A DNA stretch of 64,000 nt from Curtobacterium pusillum (GCA_002025645.1 CP018783.1:2790001-2854000); one strand, 5' to 3'; positions 7,977 through 17,407 are shown, numbered from the stretch's first letter. The notes: a model not told the origin generated them from the sequence alone. Numbers and translations are program-made.

Positions 7977-8282
7977 ATGGCGAAGAAGAGCAAGATCGCG
8001 AAGAACAACCAGCGTGCCGAGATCATCGCGCGCTACGCCGAGCGTCGTCTCGAGCTGAAGAAGGCCCTCGTGGACCCGAACGGCTCCGACGAGTCGCGTG
8101 AGGCTGCCCGCGTCGGCCTGCAGAAGCTCCCGCGCGACGCGTCGCCGGTGCGCTACCGCAACCGCGACGCCATCGACGGCCGCCCCCGTGGCCACCTCGG
8201 TGAGTTCGGCATCAGCCGTGTCCGCTTCCGCGACATGGCCCACCGTGGCGAGCTGCCGGGCATCACGAAGAGCTCCTGGTAA
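7977..8282 (+). CDS. rpsN: 30S ribosomal protein S14 (long, zinc-free form)
   Basis: 101 residues, the long S14 class. The conserved end [24 protein letters not shown] is present in shortened form and no CxxC pair occurs. It lies two bases behind rpmG. In many actinobacteria such cysteine-poor L28/L33/S14 sets replace zinc forms when zinc is short; in some lineages they are the only copies. Closeness to the zinc operon fits the first idea, but no Zur box is visible in front. Confidence 0.95.
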   Translation: MAKKSKIAKNNQRAEIIARYAERRLELKKALVDPNGSDESREAARVGLQKLPRDASPVRYRNRDAIDGRPRGHLGEFGISRVRFRDMAHRGELPGITKSSW

Positions 8283-8295
8283 GCACCAGCTTCCG

Positions 8296-8334
8296 CGAAC
8301 GCCCCGTCACCCCAGTGGTGGCGGGGCGTTCGCC
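8296..8334 (+). terminator. Terminator of the ribosomal-protein operon
   Basis: Perfect 12-bp arms GCGAACGCCCCG (8296-8307) and CGGGGCGTTCGC (8323-8334) start 14 nt behind rpsN. Confidence 0.85.
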
Positions 8335-8448
8335 GTTCCTGGTGTGTTTCGGGGGACATCTTCGTCACATCGGTCACTCCAGCCTCGTTGGTAGCCCAAC
8401 AACCCCGGAAATCCGGGCGAGTCGGCAGGTTTCGTCCCAGGTGGCTGG

Positions 8449-8454
8449 TACGTT
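8449..8454 (+). promoter_or_regulatory. Probable -10 element of the HU gene
   Basis: TACGTT lies 115 nt before the HU start. Without a clear -35 box this is only a candidate; the rest of 8335-8569 shows no gene. Confidence 0.3.
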
Positions 8455-8569
8455 CGACTCCGGTTCCGCCGGGCAGCACGCCTGCGGTCCCGCGGCACGG
8501 GGCACCCGCTCCGGGCGCCGGACGAGAAGTCGTCCGACCGATACTGCAAGAAGTCCGAGGAGGACATCC

Positions 8570-8857
8570 ATGGCTGACAAGTCACTGAACCGCACCGAGC
8601 TCGTCGCTGCCGTCGCGCAGGAGTCCGGCCAGAGCCAGGCCACCGTCAACGGCGTCGTCGACGCACTCTTCTCCGTCGTCTCTGGCTCGGTTGCCGACGG
8701 CACCAAGGTCACGATCCCCGGTTGGATCGCCTTCGAGAAGACCCACCGTGCCGCGCGCACCGGCCGCAACCCGCAGACGGGTGAGGCCATCGAGATCGCC
8801 GCGAGCGACTCGGTCAAGGTCAGCGCCGGCTCGAAGCTGAAGGCTGCGGTCAAGTAA
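8570..8857 (+). CDS. HU-family DNA-binding protein
   Basis: 95 residues, the length of a plain HU subunit without the lysine-rich tail of mycobacterial HupB. The DNA-binding arm contains RTGRNPQTGEAIEIAAS and the C-terminal helix has VKVSAGSKLKAAV. The ATG has GAGGAGGA upstream. It bends and compacts DNA as a dimer and is expected to be highly expressed; a strong terminator follows. Confidence 0.95.
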   Translation: MADKSLNRTELVAAVAQESGQSQATVNGVVDALFSVVSGSVADGTKVTIPGWIAFEKTHRAARTGRNPQTGEAIEIAASDSVKVSAGSKLKAAVK

Positions 8858-8874
8858 GACTGCTTCCGCGTTGG

Positions 8875-8898
8875 AAGGGACGGCTCCGGCCGTCCCTT
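8875..8898 (+). terminator. Terminator of the HU gene
   Basis: Perfect 10-bp arms AAGGGACGGC and GCCGTCCCTT enclose a TCCG tetraloop and are followed by TTCGTCGTT. Confidence 0.9.
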
Positions 8899-9026
8899 TC
8901 GTCGTTCCCGGGCAGCGTCGGCGATCGGGTCGCGTCCGCAGCGTGGTTGCTCATCCACAGCCTGGAGGCGCGGATCGCCGCCCACAGGTCGGCCCACTCG
9001 ATTCCGTGGCCGGGTGGGGCAGCGCC

Positions 9027-9038
9027 TAGGCTTGACGG
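9027..9038 (+). promoter_or_regulatory. -10 element, leaderless start of the CopD/CtaG gene
   Basis: TAGGCT (9027-9032) is six bases before the GTG start at 9039, and no ribosome binding site lies between them. Confidence 0.45.
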
Positions 9039-10943
9039 GTGAACCGGATCGCGCGCATCGCCGGCCCCGCCGTGCTGCTGCTCGTCGGGTTCGTCTCACT
9101 CCTGGTCGCCCTCGTCATCGGGGGCGGGGCGAACGCCGCGCTCATCGCCGACCCGGGTGCCGTGGTGCGCTTCGGCCTCCCGATCGCGCGGCTGGTCGTC
9201 GACCTCTCCGCCGCGGCCACGATCGGTGGTCTGGCGTTGGCGACCGTCGGGCTGTCCCGCACGGCTCCGGAGTGGAACCGCGCGATCGACGTCGCCGCCG
9301 GCGCCGCGGGCATCTGGACCGTGGCGTCCGCCGTCACGACGTTCTTCACGTTCCTCAGCGTCGCCGGTTCGAAGGTCAGCCTCGACGAGCAGTTCGGCCA
9401 GTCGATGGGCGTGTTCCTCACCGGCACGGACCTCGGGCTCGCCTGGCTCGTGACCGTCCTCGTCGCGGCGGCCGTCACGGTGCTGTGCTTCGCCGTCCGG
9501 TCCCGCGGGATGGTCGCCTTGACCGCCGGGGTCTCGATGATCGGGCTCATCCCGCTCGCGCAGCAGGGGCACGCCGCGGGCACCGCCAGCCACGACGCCG
9601 CGGTCACCGCGCTCGGACTGCACCTGGTGGGCGCCGCGCTCTGGGTCGGCGGGCTCGTGATGCTCGTGCTGCTCCGGCCCGTGATCGACGGAGATCGTCT
9701 GGCCGTGGTCGTCGGGCGGTACTCGAGCATCGCGCTCGGCTGCTTCGTGCTCGTCGCCGTGTCCGGGGTCGCCTCGGCGCAGATCCGGGTCGGCGCGCTC
9801 TCGAACCTGTTCACCGCCTACGGGGTGCTCGTCCTCGTCAAGATCGGGGCCATCGTCGCGATCGGCGTCCTCGGGGCCGTGCAGCGGCAGCGGGCCATCC
9901 GCTCCCTCACCGTCGAGCCCGGACGTCGTCGTCCGTTCTGGCTGCTGATCGTCGTCGAGCTCGCCGTGATGGGCGTCGCGAGCGGGTTCGCCGCGGCACT
10001 CGGTCGCACCGCCACCCCGGTCGACCAGATCGCGCTGAGCAAGACCACGAACCCGTCGCCGGCCGAGCTGCTGACGGACGACACCCTGCCGCACGCCCCC
10101 GGTGCCTGGGGCTGGCTGACGGCGTGGAACGTCGACCTGTTCTGGCTGATGGCGGCCGTGCTCGTCGCGGCGACGTACGCGGCCGGGGTCGTCCGGCTGC
10201 GGCGACGCGGGGAGCACTGGCCCGTCCGCCGCACGGTGGCGCTGGGCATCGCCCTCGTCTCGCTCGTCGTGGCGACCTCGGGCTCGCTCCACACGTACGA
10301 CCGGTTCCTGGTGTCGGCGAACGTCGGCGCCCACCTGCTCCTCGGGCTCGTCGTGCCGGCGCTGCTCTGGGCCGCGGCGCCGGTGCGGCTGATCCGCGCG
10401 GCCGTGCACCCCCGTGACGACGACAGCACCGGTGTGCGCGAGTGGGCCACCGTGCTGCTCGACAACGCCGCGGTGCGGTACCTCGTGCAGCCGTTCCCGG
10501 CGTTCGTGTTCCTCGCCGCCGTGTGGTGGGCGTTCTTCGCGACCGACGCGCTCCGCTGGTCCGTCAGCGACTCCACCGGGCGCACGGTGATCGACGTCGT
10601 GTTCCTGCTCGTCGGACTGCTCGCGGTCCCGACCCTGCTCACGCCCATCGCGGCCGGTGCACGACGGGCGTCGATGCCCGCTGCGCTCGTCCGGATCGCG
10701 GGTGCGGTCGTCGTCGCGGCCGGACTGGTCTCGCTCGGCATCGCGATGCGCGGGCCGCTCGGGCTCCTGCAAGCGTCGTGGTTCGGAGCGATGGGCCGGA
10801 CGTGGGGGCCGGACCCACTCGTCGACCAGGCGCGCGCAGGCGTTCTTCTCGTCATCGCCGGCGCCGCCGTGCTCGTGACCGTCGTCGCCGTGGTGCTCGT
10901 CCGTGTGCGGCGCGAGGGTCGCGTGGGGATGGACGTCCGATGA
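9039..10943 (+). CDS. CopD-domain / CtaG-like cytochrome c oxidase assembly membrane protein
   Basis: 634 residues with about 15 membrane helices. The N-terminal half (about 1-290) resembles CopD copper-resistance proteins, with conserved histidines in QQGHAAG and GLHLVGAALWVGGL. The C-terminal half (about 350-600) resembles the caa3-type CtaG family (SGSLHTYDRFLVSANVGAHL, AVWWAFFATDALRW). Such fusions are common in Micrococcales and are thought to handle copper for oxidase assembly. The GTG start seems leaderless. The next gene begins within its stop. Confidence 0.87.
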   Translation: MNRIARIAGPAVLLLVGFVSLLVALVIGGGANAALIADPGAVVRFGLPIARLVVDLSAAATIGGLALATVGLSRTAPEWNRAIDVAAGAAGIWTVASAVTTFFTFLSVAGSKVSLDEQFGQSMGVFLTGTDLGLAWLVTVLVAAAVTVLCFAVRSRGMVALTAGVSMIGLIPLAQQGHAAGTASHDAAVTALGLHLVGAALWVGGLVMLVLLRPVIDGDRLAVVVGRYSSIALGCFVLVAVSGVASAQIRVGALSNLFTAYGVLVLVKIGAIVAIGVLGAVQRQRAIRSLTVEPGRRRPFWLLIVVELAVMGVASGFAAALGRTATPVDQIALSKTTNPSPAELLTDDTLPHAPGAWGWLTAWNVDLFWLMAAVLVAATYAAGVVRLRRRGEHWPVRRTVALGIALVSLVVATSGSLHTYDRFLVSANVGAHLLLGLVVPALLWAAAPVRLIRAAVHPRDDDSTGVREWATVLLDNAAVRYLVQPFPAFVFLAAVWWAFFATDALRWSVSDSTGRTVIDVVFLLVGLLAVPTLLTPIAAGARRASMPAALVRIAGAVVVAAGLVSLGIAMRGPLGLLQASWFGAMGRTWGPDPLVDQARAGVLLVIAGAAVLVTVVAVVLVRVRREGRVGMDVR

Positions 10944-12253
10944 GCGTCGAACTCAGCGCCGAGCAGCGCGCGGTCTTCGAGTACATCGAGCACACCCGCG
11001 ACCACGTGTTCATCACCGGACGTGCGGGGACGGGCAAGTCGACTCTCCTCAACCACCTGGCGTGGAACACCGAGAAGCAGGTCGTCATCTGTGCACCGAC
11101 CGGTGTCGCGGCGCTGAACGTCGGCGGCCAGACGATCCACTCATTGTTCCGCCTGCCGATCGGCCTCATCGCCGACGCCGAGCTCCGACAGGGCCCGGAC
11201 ACCCGCAAGCTCCTCAACACCATCGACACCCTCGTGATCGACGAGGTCTCGATGGTGAACGCCGACCTGCTCGACGCGATGGACCGCTCGCTCCGGAAGG
11301 CCCGCGGCCGCCAGTTCGAGGCCTTCGGCGGTGTGCAGGTCGTCATGTTCGGCGACCCGTACCAGCTGCCGCCGGTGCCGGGCGACGGGGACGAGCGCGC
11401 GTACTTCACCGACCACTACCGCTCGATGTGGTTCTTCGACGCCAAGGTGTGGCTCGAGGCCGAACTGCACATCGTCGAACTCGCGACCGTCCACCGGCAG
11501 CGCGACGACGCCTTCGCGGCCATGCTCACGGCGGTCCGGCACGGACGGGTCACGGCCGACGTGGCCGGTCAGCTCAACGCCGCCGGCGCACGACCAGCCC
11601 CCGACGACGCGATCACGCTCGCCACCCGCAACGACACCGTGGCGCGCATCAACAAGGCGGCGCTCGACCGGCTGCCGGGCAAGCTGAAGACGGCGCGGGC
11701 GGACGTCAACGGCGACTTCGGCGGGCGGAACTTCCCGGCCGACGAAGCCCTCGAGCTCAAGCCCGGCGCGCACGTGATGTTCCTGCGCAACGACCCCGAC
11801 CAGCGCTGGGTGAACGGCACCCTCGGCATCGTGCAGACGATCCGGGACACCGTGTGGGTCGACGTCGACGGGGAGTCCTTCGAGGTCCAGCCGTCGGTGT
11901 GGGAGAAGTTCAAGTACTCCTACGACCCGGACAAGAAGGAACTCAAGAAGGACACCGTGGGGGAGTTCCAGCAGTTCCCGCTGCGCCTGGCGTGGGCGGT
12001 GACGATCCACAAGTCGCAGGGCAGCACGTACGACCGGGCCGTGGTCGACCTCGGCAACCGGGTGTTCAGCGCGGGCCAGACGTACGTCGCGTTGTCGCGG
12101 TTGACCTCGCTCGAAGGGCTCTACCTGACCCGGCCGCTGCGGCCGCAGGACATCATCGTGGACCTCGACGTCCGACGCTTCATGTCCGAAGCGCCGCGCG
12201 TGGTGGCGACGGAGCTCGAGGCCTCGAAGGCCCCCGAGCCCGACGACGACTGA
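10940..12253 (+). CDS. PIF1-like AAA/superfamily 1 DNA helicase
   Basis: 437 residues. Walker A is GRAGTGKSTLL (about residue 30), motif II is DTLVIDEVSMVN, motif III is FGDPYQLPPV, and the C-terminal motifs include VTIHKSQGSTYDRAVVDLG and YVALSRL. This order and spacing are those of PIF1/RecD2-like 5'-3' helicases. The ATG overlaps the stop of the CopD/CtaG gene, but no functional link is evident. A DNA repair or replication role is likely from family knowledge. Confidence 0.88.
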   Translation: MSVELSAEQRAVFEYIEHTRDHVFITGRAGTGKSTLLNHLAWNTEKQVVICAPTGVAALNVGGQTIHSLFRLPIGLIADAELRQGPDTRKLLNTIDTLVIDEVSMVNADLLDAMDRSLRKARGRQFEAFGGVQVVMFGDPYQLPPVPGDGDERAYFTDHYRSMWFFDAKVWLEAELHIVELATVHRQRDDAFAAMLTAVRHGRVTADVAGQLNAAGARPAPDDAITLATRNDTVARINKAALDRLPGKLKTARADVNGDFGGRNFPADEALELKPGAHVMFLRNDPDQRWVNGTLGIVQTIRDTVWVDVDGESFEVQPSVWEKFKYSYDPDKKELKKDTVGEFQQFPLRLAWAVTIHKSQGSTYDRAVVDLGNRVFSAGQTYVALSRLTSLEGLYLTRPLRPQDIIVDLDVRRFMSEAPRVVATELEASKAPEPDDD

Positions 12254-12277
12254 CGCCCGGACGGGCTCGCGGGCTCG

Positions 12278-12344
12278 CGAGGTCTCGAGGTCGCAAGAAG
12301 TGCCGCCGGAGCGCCGAGTGGGCGGCAGAACGTGAGACCTCGGC
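12278..12344. repeat. Imperfect intergenic palindrome
   Basis: CGAGGTCTC and TGCCGCC on the left (12278-12306) are matched by inverted GGCGGCA and GAGACCTCG on the right (12322-12343), with unpaired bases in between. It is not of the CTGGAGGC family. Possibly part of the helicase gene's terminator. Confidence 0.4.
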
Positions 12345-12397
12345 GGCGAGCACATGGCGAGTCGCGCGACCTCGGCGGGCACGACGCCCGGACGCAC

Positions 12398-12432
12398 GAC
12401 GCCCCGCCGGCCACGAGGGCGGGCGGGGCGTC
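12398..12432. terminator. Bidirectional terminator between convergent genes
   Basis: GACGCCCCGCC (12398-12408) pairs perfectly with GGCGGGGCGTC (12422-12432). It lies between the plus-strand helicase and the minus-strand DUF4383 gene. Confidence 0.8.
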
Positions 12433-12446
12433 GCGGACGCGAGGGC

Positions 12447-12899
12447 TCAGGCGCGAGCGGCGTCGGCCCGCAGTGCGCGGAGGTTCTCCTTGTCGGCACC
12501 GAACGCCGTCAGGAGCAGGATCACGCCGACGATCGCGTGGAACACGTTGTCCGTGGTGTTGAGCGCGAAGATGTTGGCCGAGGTGTTCACGAACACGAAT
12601 CCGTACACGGCGAGGACGACGAGCACGGCACCGACCAGGATGTTGCCGTTGCGGGACCCGATCGTGTTGCCGAGGCCGACGATCAGGAGGACCGCGGCCA
12701 GCATGACCCAGATCAGGGCGAGCGGCGGGTTGACGCCGAACGCGTTCCAGAGCATCCCGCCCTGGCGGCTGAAGAACCCGGGGTCGCCGTCGGCCGCGAA
12801 GAAGAAGCCGAGGATGCCCCACACGAAGAGGATCGCGCCGACCGTCAGAGCGAGTCCGCGGTTCGGGGAAGCGGTGATGCTCGGTTCCTTGATGGCCAC
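12447..12899 (-). CDS. DUF4383 small membrane protein
   Basis: 150 residues with four hydrophobic helices and the family pattern FFFAADGDPGFF, then NTTDNVFHAIVGVILL. The GTG at 12899 has GAGGAGG eight bases upstream, which decides the start; the open frame runs on to 13133 but would overlap the divergent phosphatase gene. Function is unknown; members are common in actinobacterial membranes. Confidence 0.85.
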   Translation of the reverse strand: MAIKEPSITASPNRGLALTVGAILFVWGILGFFFAADGDPGFFSRQGGMLWNAFGVNPPLALIWVMLAAVLLIVGLGNTIGSRNGNILVGAVLVVLAVYGFVFVNTSANIFALNTTDNVFHAIVGVILLLTAFGADKENLRALRADAARA

Positions 12900-13110
12900 T
12901 TCGGTTTCCTCCTCGTACGCAGCCGACGCGCTGTACGTCGGTCCGGCGATGTGCGCCGGTGCGTTCACCCGCGCGAGACCGATCGGTGCGTTCCCAGCCT
13001 CCGACCGGCGCTCCAACGGTATCGTGTCGGACCCCGACCGTCCGAATCGCACGCGCGTCGCCAGGCGCGTGACGAGGCCGACGACCAGCACCCCGAGGAG
13101 GACCAGTCCG

Positions 13111-14001
13111 GTGACCCGAACGCCCGAACGCAACGCACCGGAATCGCGTGGACCGAGTGTCTCGCGACGGTTGCGGTGGGGGCTGTTGGCGGCTCTGGGG
13201 TTCGTGATCGTGCCTCTCGTCTACGCGGCGGCGGTGTTGACGCCGGTGGGGCAGCGGGTCGAGGACGCCGCACTCGGCGGGGTCCGGGAGTCCGACCTGT
13301 TCGGGTCGGACACTGCACTCAACGTCATCTCTGTGCCGGTGATCCTGTTGCTCGTGGTCGTGATCGCTGCCGTCGCGTTCGCTCGTCGTCGGCTCGCTGT
13401 GGGACTCGGAGCCGGCGTCGTCGTGCTCGCGGCGGCGGCCACCTCGACGCTCGTCAAGCGTATCGCCGAGCGCCCGGAGATCGCCCAGTCGACGACGCCC
13501 AACTCGTTCCCGTCCGGTCACGCGACGATCGCCCTCGCCGCACTGTTCGCCGTGCTGATGGTGACTCCGCGGCGCTTCCGGCCCGTCGTCACGCTCGTCG
13601 GCGCGGCGTACGCGGTGTTCGTCGCGAACCAGACCGTCGTCTACGGCTGGCACCGGGTGAGCGACATCGTCGGGGCGTGTGCCATCGCACTCTTCTGGCT
13701 CGGGGTCGTCCGGGCGTTCGGGCCGCGGGTGGACCGGGGTGAGCGCGGTGACCGGGACGGCCGTCGGGGACCGCGGCGCATCGTGACCGGGATCCTCGTC
13801 GTCGCGACCGGCGTGACGTTCCTGGTCGGGCTCGCCGCCCTCGTGTACGGCGTGACGGGTGGCGCACACGACCACGCGGCGATCCTCGTCGCCGGGCGGA
13901 TGGCGTCGAGCGCGAGCGTCCTCGCCGTCGTGACCATCGTGTGGATCGCGGACGGCATGCACCACGCGGCGCGCACCGACACCGAGGCGGTCCCCGCGTG
14001 A
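13111..14001 (+). CDS. PAP2-family membrane phosphatase
   Basis: 296 residues, six or so helices. The phosphatidic-acid-phosphatase motifs are KRIAERPE (motif 1), SFPSGHATIA (motif 2, with the general-acid histidine) and YGWHRVSDIVGA (motif 3, with the nucleophilic histidine). The GTG at 13111 has GAGGAGGA about nine bases upstream. Likely substrate is a lipid phosphate such as undecaprenyl pyrophosphate or phosphatidate. It is transcribed divergently from the DUF4383 gene. Confidence 0.88.
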   Translation: MTRTPERNAPESRGPSVSRRLRWGLLAALGFVIVPLVYAAAVLTPVGQRVEDAALGGVRESDLFGSDTALNVISVPVILLLVVVIAAVAFARRRLAVGLGAGVVVLAAAATSTLVKRIAERPEIAQSTTPNSFPSGHATIALAALFAVLMVTPRRFRPVVTLVGAAYAVFVANQTVVYGWHRVSDIVGACAIALFWLGVVRAFGPRVDRGERGDRDGRRGPRRIVTGILVVATGVTFLVGLAALVYGVTGGAHDHAAILVAGRMASSASVLAVVTIVWIADGMHHAARTDTEAVPA

Positions 14002-14039
14002 GCGTCAGGGGTGTCACAGTGGCAATCGCACGCGCGAGG

Positions 14040-14089
14040 GTTACAGCCCTGTAACGCGTCCGGAACCCGGCCGGAAAGACGACTAGCGT
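14040..14089 (+). promoter_or_regulatory. Promoter with GTTACAG palindrome
   Basis: GTTACAG (14040-14046) and CTGTAAC (14049-14055) form a perfect inverted repeat. A -10-like TAGCGT (14084-14089) follows, so the palindrome lies just upstream of the -35 position, where an activator or repressor could bind. Confidence 0.45.
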
Positions 14090-14132
14090 TGCCCGCGTCG
14101 GCGGACCAGGGACCCGCGGCGGACAGGGAACC

Positions 14133-16484
14133 ATGCGGGTGCAGCACACCGCGGCGCGACGTCGCCGAGTACGTGGAGCGATCGCCGCTGTCCTGGGTCT
14201 GATCATGGTCGCTGCCGCTGCGCTCGTGCCGACCACCGCGGCCTCGGCGATGACCCAGCTCGTCACCGCGAGTTCCGGGTCCCCTGGCTCGACGGTCACT
14301 GTTCAGGTCCGCAACGATCAAGTTGCTCCGGCAGGGTACTGGCGCATCAGTGCCCCGGTGAACGGCGGAACGACCGGGGCCATCGTCGGCGCCGCCGGCA
14401 ACCAGGGTGGGGGACTCAGCCCCTTCGGGTGTTCCATCCAGGGGAATGCGGCGCTCTGTGGTCCGGCGCCGTCGTCGTGGGGCGTCGGGAACGTCGTGAC
14501 GTTGCAGATCACGATTCCGGCGGACGCCCTGGTAGGACAGATGACCGGTACGTCGGCGCTCGATGGTGGCGAGAGCGGGACCTACGCCGTGTCGGTGACC
14601 CCGCCGGCGGCCCCCGGCGCCCCCACGATCACCGCTCCGCCCGCCGGCGACGAGTCCATCGCCACCCAGCCGACGATCACCGGCACGAAGACAGCGGGGC
14701 CCGAGACCACGACGGGCACGACCCTGACGGCGACGATCGACGGCGCCCCGCTGTGCACGGTCGCCGCGAGCGCCGACGCGGCGTGGTCGTGCGCGCCCGA
14801 AGCGCCCCTCGCCGTCGGCCCGCACACGATCAGTGCGACGCAGACCGACCGGTTCGGCCAGACCTCTCCGGCAGCGACGAGCACGTTCACGGTGCTGGCC
14901 GCGGCCGGTCTCGCCGTCACCCAGACCGGCGGTACCCCGCTGTACGCCGGGTTCCCGGCCGTGCACATCGTCACCGTCACGAACTCGGGCGACGGCGAGG
15001 CCCGCGGCGTCGTGTTCACCGCGGACACCGGTGCCCTGCAGGTCCCCGTGTGCGAGCTCGACGGCACGGCGTTCGACTGCGCGACCCTGACGTCCGGCGT
15101 CCAGCTCGGCACGATGGCGCCCGGCGGTGAGCGGGTGTTCCGCGTGACGGTCGCAGCGCCGTCCGGGACCGCACCAGGGACCCCGTTCCCGATCGTCACG
15201 AGGGCGTCCTCGTCGACCGACCCGGATTCGCCCGTCGACTCGAGCAGCACCCTCGTCACCTCGGCCCCGACTGCGCCGGTGATCACGGCGCCGGCGAGCG
15301 GCTCGTCGACCGTCGCCCGTCGGGTCGGCGTGTTCGGGGACGGCGTCCTGCCCGGGTCCGCGGTCACCGTCCGGCAGGGCGAGACGGTCCTCTGCACGGC
15401 CACCGGGACGGCGAACACCGGGTTCTCGTGCACGCCAGACCGCACGTTCCCCCTCGGCGCGGTCACGCTGACGGCGACCCAGACCTTCGGCGGCGTCGAG
15501 TCCGACGCCGGCAGCACGCGCTTCACGGTGCGCGCACCGGCCACCCCGCCCGGAGGCACGACCCCCGTCCCCGGAACCGGCGGCGGTTCCGCGGGTGGTC
15601 CCGGTGGCACGCCTCCGGGCAGCACCTCCGGCAGTGACGGTCCCAGTGGCGACGGCAACGGCAACGGCAACGCGGGCCAGACGCCGCCAACGTCTCCCGG
15701 ATCCCCGACGTCGCCGCCGTCGCCGTCGCCATCGCCGACGACCCCGAGCTCCCCGTCCACCCCCGCGCCCGGCAGCGGCTCCGGCGGCGGCAACGGCGCG
15801 GGCGGGTCCGGCGGGTCCGCAGCCGGCGGGTCGGGTGACGCCGGGACGAACAACGGTCCGATGGCGATGAACCTCCGCTTCGGCACCCAGCGCATCATCC
15901 CCGGCACGGCCGCCGACATGCGCGGCACCCTCGGCCCGAACGCCTCGGGAGCGACGGTCGCCATCACGTTCCAGGCCCGGATGTCGACCGGCATGGTCTA
16001 CCGGAACGTGAATGTCGAGGTGGACGACCAGCCGCTGGACTGCACGGTCGCCACGACCTCGTTCTCGTGCATGATCCCGCTCGACCCCGGGCAGCAGGCC
16101 GACGTCGACGTCCGCGTGTACGCCGACCCCGTGAACGCACCGGACACCGCTGTGCAGCAGATCTCCCTCGCGTCGAACCGGGCGTCGCAGGCGAACGCGA
16201 TCACCGTCACGACCGCGGTGGCGAAGGGCGGGACCGAGGCCTCGCAGCTCGCCGACCAGATCACCACGTTCAACGTCACGGAGTTCCCCGGTGCGATGGT
16301 GCCGCTCCTCGCGATGCTGCTCTTCGCGCTCGCCGCAACGGTCGCTGGCCGGCGCGCCACCTCCGGCCCCGCCGCAGCGGCGACCACGTCGCCGACCGGA
16401 TCCGGCCCGCCGGAGCCGAGCCGCGCCTCCAGTCCGACCAGTCCCCGTCCCACCACCGATCCACCGTCCGGGAGCAACCGATGA
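14133..16484 (+). CDS. Secreted, membrane-anchored Ig-like repeat protein
   Basis: 783 residues. A long positively charged signal peptide (residues 1-38) ends in ASA. Next come a beta-rich domain and repeated Ig-like modules starting with ITAP (two copies, about residues 165-255 and 385-470) around a DUF11-like module. A Gly/Ser/Pro/Thr-rich stalk (about 470-570) follows, then a compact domain, and a single C-terminal helix (MLLFALAATVAG) with a cytoplasmic tail. It is a wall-spanning envelope protein of unknown function. The tail holds one GCCTCCAG copy (16425-16432). The next gene starts within the stop (ATGA). Confidence 0.75.
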   Translation: MRVQHTAARRRRVRGAIAAVLGLIMVAAAALVPTTAASAMTQLVTASSGSPGSTVTVQVRNDQVAPAGYWRISAPVNGGTTGAIVGAAGNQGGGLSPFGCSIQGNAALCGPAPSSWGVGNVVTLQITIPADALVGQMTGTSALDGGESGTYAVSVTPPAAPGAPTITAPPAGDESIATQPTITGTKTAGPETTTGTTLTATIDGAPLCTVAASADAAWSCAPEAPLAVGPHTISATQTDRFGQTSPAATSTFTVLAAAGLAVTQTGGTPLYAGFPAVHIVTVTNSGDGEARGVVFTADTGALQVPVCELDGTAFDCATLTSGVQLGTMAPGGERVFRVTVAAPSGTAPGTPFPIVTRASSSTDPDSPVDSSSTLVTSAPTAPVITAPASGSSTVARRVGVFGDGVLPGSAVTVRQGETVLCTATGTANTGFSCTPDRTFPLGAVTLTATQTFGGVESDAGSTRFTVRAPATPPGGTTPVPGTGGGSAGGPGGTPPGSTSGSDGPSGDGNGNGNAGQTPPTSPGSPTSPPSPSPSPTTPSSPSTPAPGSGSGGGNGAGGSGGSAAGGSGDAGTNNGPMAMNLRFGTQRIIPGTAADMRGTLGPNASGATVAITFQARMSTGMVYRNVNVEVDDQPLDCTVATTSFSCMIPLDPGQQADVDVRVYADPVNAPDTAVQQISLASNRASQANAITVTTAVAKGGTEASQLADQITTFNVTEFPGAMVPLLAMLLFALAATVAGRRATSGPAAAATTSPTGSGPPEPSRASSPTSPRPTTDPPSGSNR

Positions 16485-17407
16485 CGCAGACGACCGACGC
16501 ACCCACCGAGAAGCGCACCCGCAGGAACCCCGCGCCGATCATCCTGCTCGTCGCGGTGGTGCTCCTCGCGGTGTACTACGTCGTGATCGGGCTCTCCGGA
16601 GCGCTGAAGACCACGACGGCGGTGCCGGTGAGCGGGTCGAACAGCCCGACCGGGAACTACATGACGCTGCGGATGAGCGTGCAGGACGTCGACCTGTCGA
16701 ACCGGGTGATGCAGGCGAACGTGCTGCCGATCCCGCACGGGACGTACGAGGGCGAGAAGGCCGGTGAGATCTCGAAGCCGCTCCGCATCGAGGTCTCGAG
16801 CGGCGGCGTGACGACGAGCGTGGTGACGTTCCCGGGGCAGTCGGTGGTCGACGCGACCTCCCTGACGCTCACCCTGGACCGCGGCGACACCTCGTACCCG
16901 TTCGACCAGCCGTTCACGAACTTCCAGCTGAGCGTGCAGAACGACGACACCAGCGCTGCCGTGCCGTTCGAGGTGGACATGTCGAACTCGGCGCGCCCGT
17001 GGGTGATGAACGCCGAGCGGAGTGCCGGTGAGCAGCAGGACGGCCGAACCCTCGTCCCGATGCAGATCGACGGGCACCGCGACACCCTGAGCGTCGTGAT
17101 CGTGTCGTTCTACATCCTCGCGATCCTCTTCACGACCCTGATGGCCGTCGTGACCATCGGAGCGGCGATCCTCCGCCGGAAGCTCGAGTTCGCGAACGTC
17201 ATCTGGCTGAGCGCCACCCTGCTGTCGTTCCCGGCCCTGCGGTCGGCGATGCCGGGGGCGCCGCCGATCGGAACGACGCTCGACTTCGTGTTCCTGTTCC
17301 CGTGCCTGGCGCTCGTCGCGATCATGTTCGTGTGGACCGGCGCGTACATGCTCTGGCGGGAGTCGAAGGTGCTGCGCGGGCGGGTCCTGGAGGACGACGC
17401 GGTGTAG
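16481..17407 (+). CDS. DUF4436 membrane protein
   Basis: 308 residues. There is one N-terminal helix (about 20-42), a large extracytoplasmic beta-rich domain (about 45-200) and three or four C-terminal helices. This matches the DUF4436 family in layout and length. It overlaps the Ig-like repeat gene by four bases, so the two are co-translated and likely act together at the cell surface. Function unknown. Confidence 0.8.
   Translation: MTQTTDAPTEKRTRRNPAPIILLVAVVLLAVYYVVIGLSGALKTTTAVPVSGSNSPTGNYMTLRMSVQDVDLSNRVMQANVLPIPHGTYEGEKAGEISKPLRIEVSSGGVTTSVVTFPGQSVVDATSLTLTLDRGDTSYPFDQPFTNFQLSVQNDDTSAAVPFEVDMSNSARPWVMNAERSAGEQQDGRTLVPMQIDGHRDTLSVVIVSFYILAILFTTLMAVVTIGAAILRRKLEFANVIWLSATLLSFPALRSAMPGAPPIGTTLDFVFLFPCLALVAIMFVWTGAYMLWRESKVLRGRVLEDDAV

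Noticed and set aside
12900..13133. N-terminal extension of the DUF4383 protein
   Set aside because: It would overlap the divergent phosphatase start, and a perfect ribosome binding site supports GTG 12899.
10903..14001. A 1032-residue open frame across the helicase and phosphatase
   Set aside because: Only its last 296 codons are real (PAP2 phosphatase). The rest is the arginine-rich shadow of the helicase and intergenic DNA.
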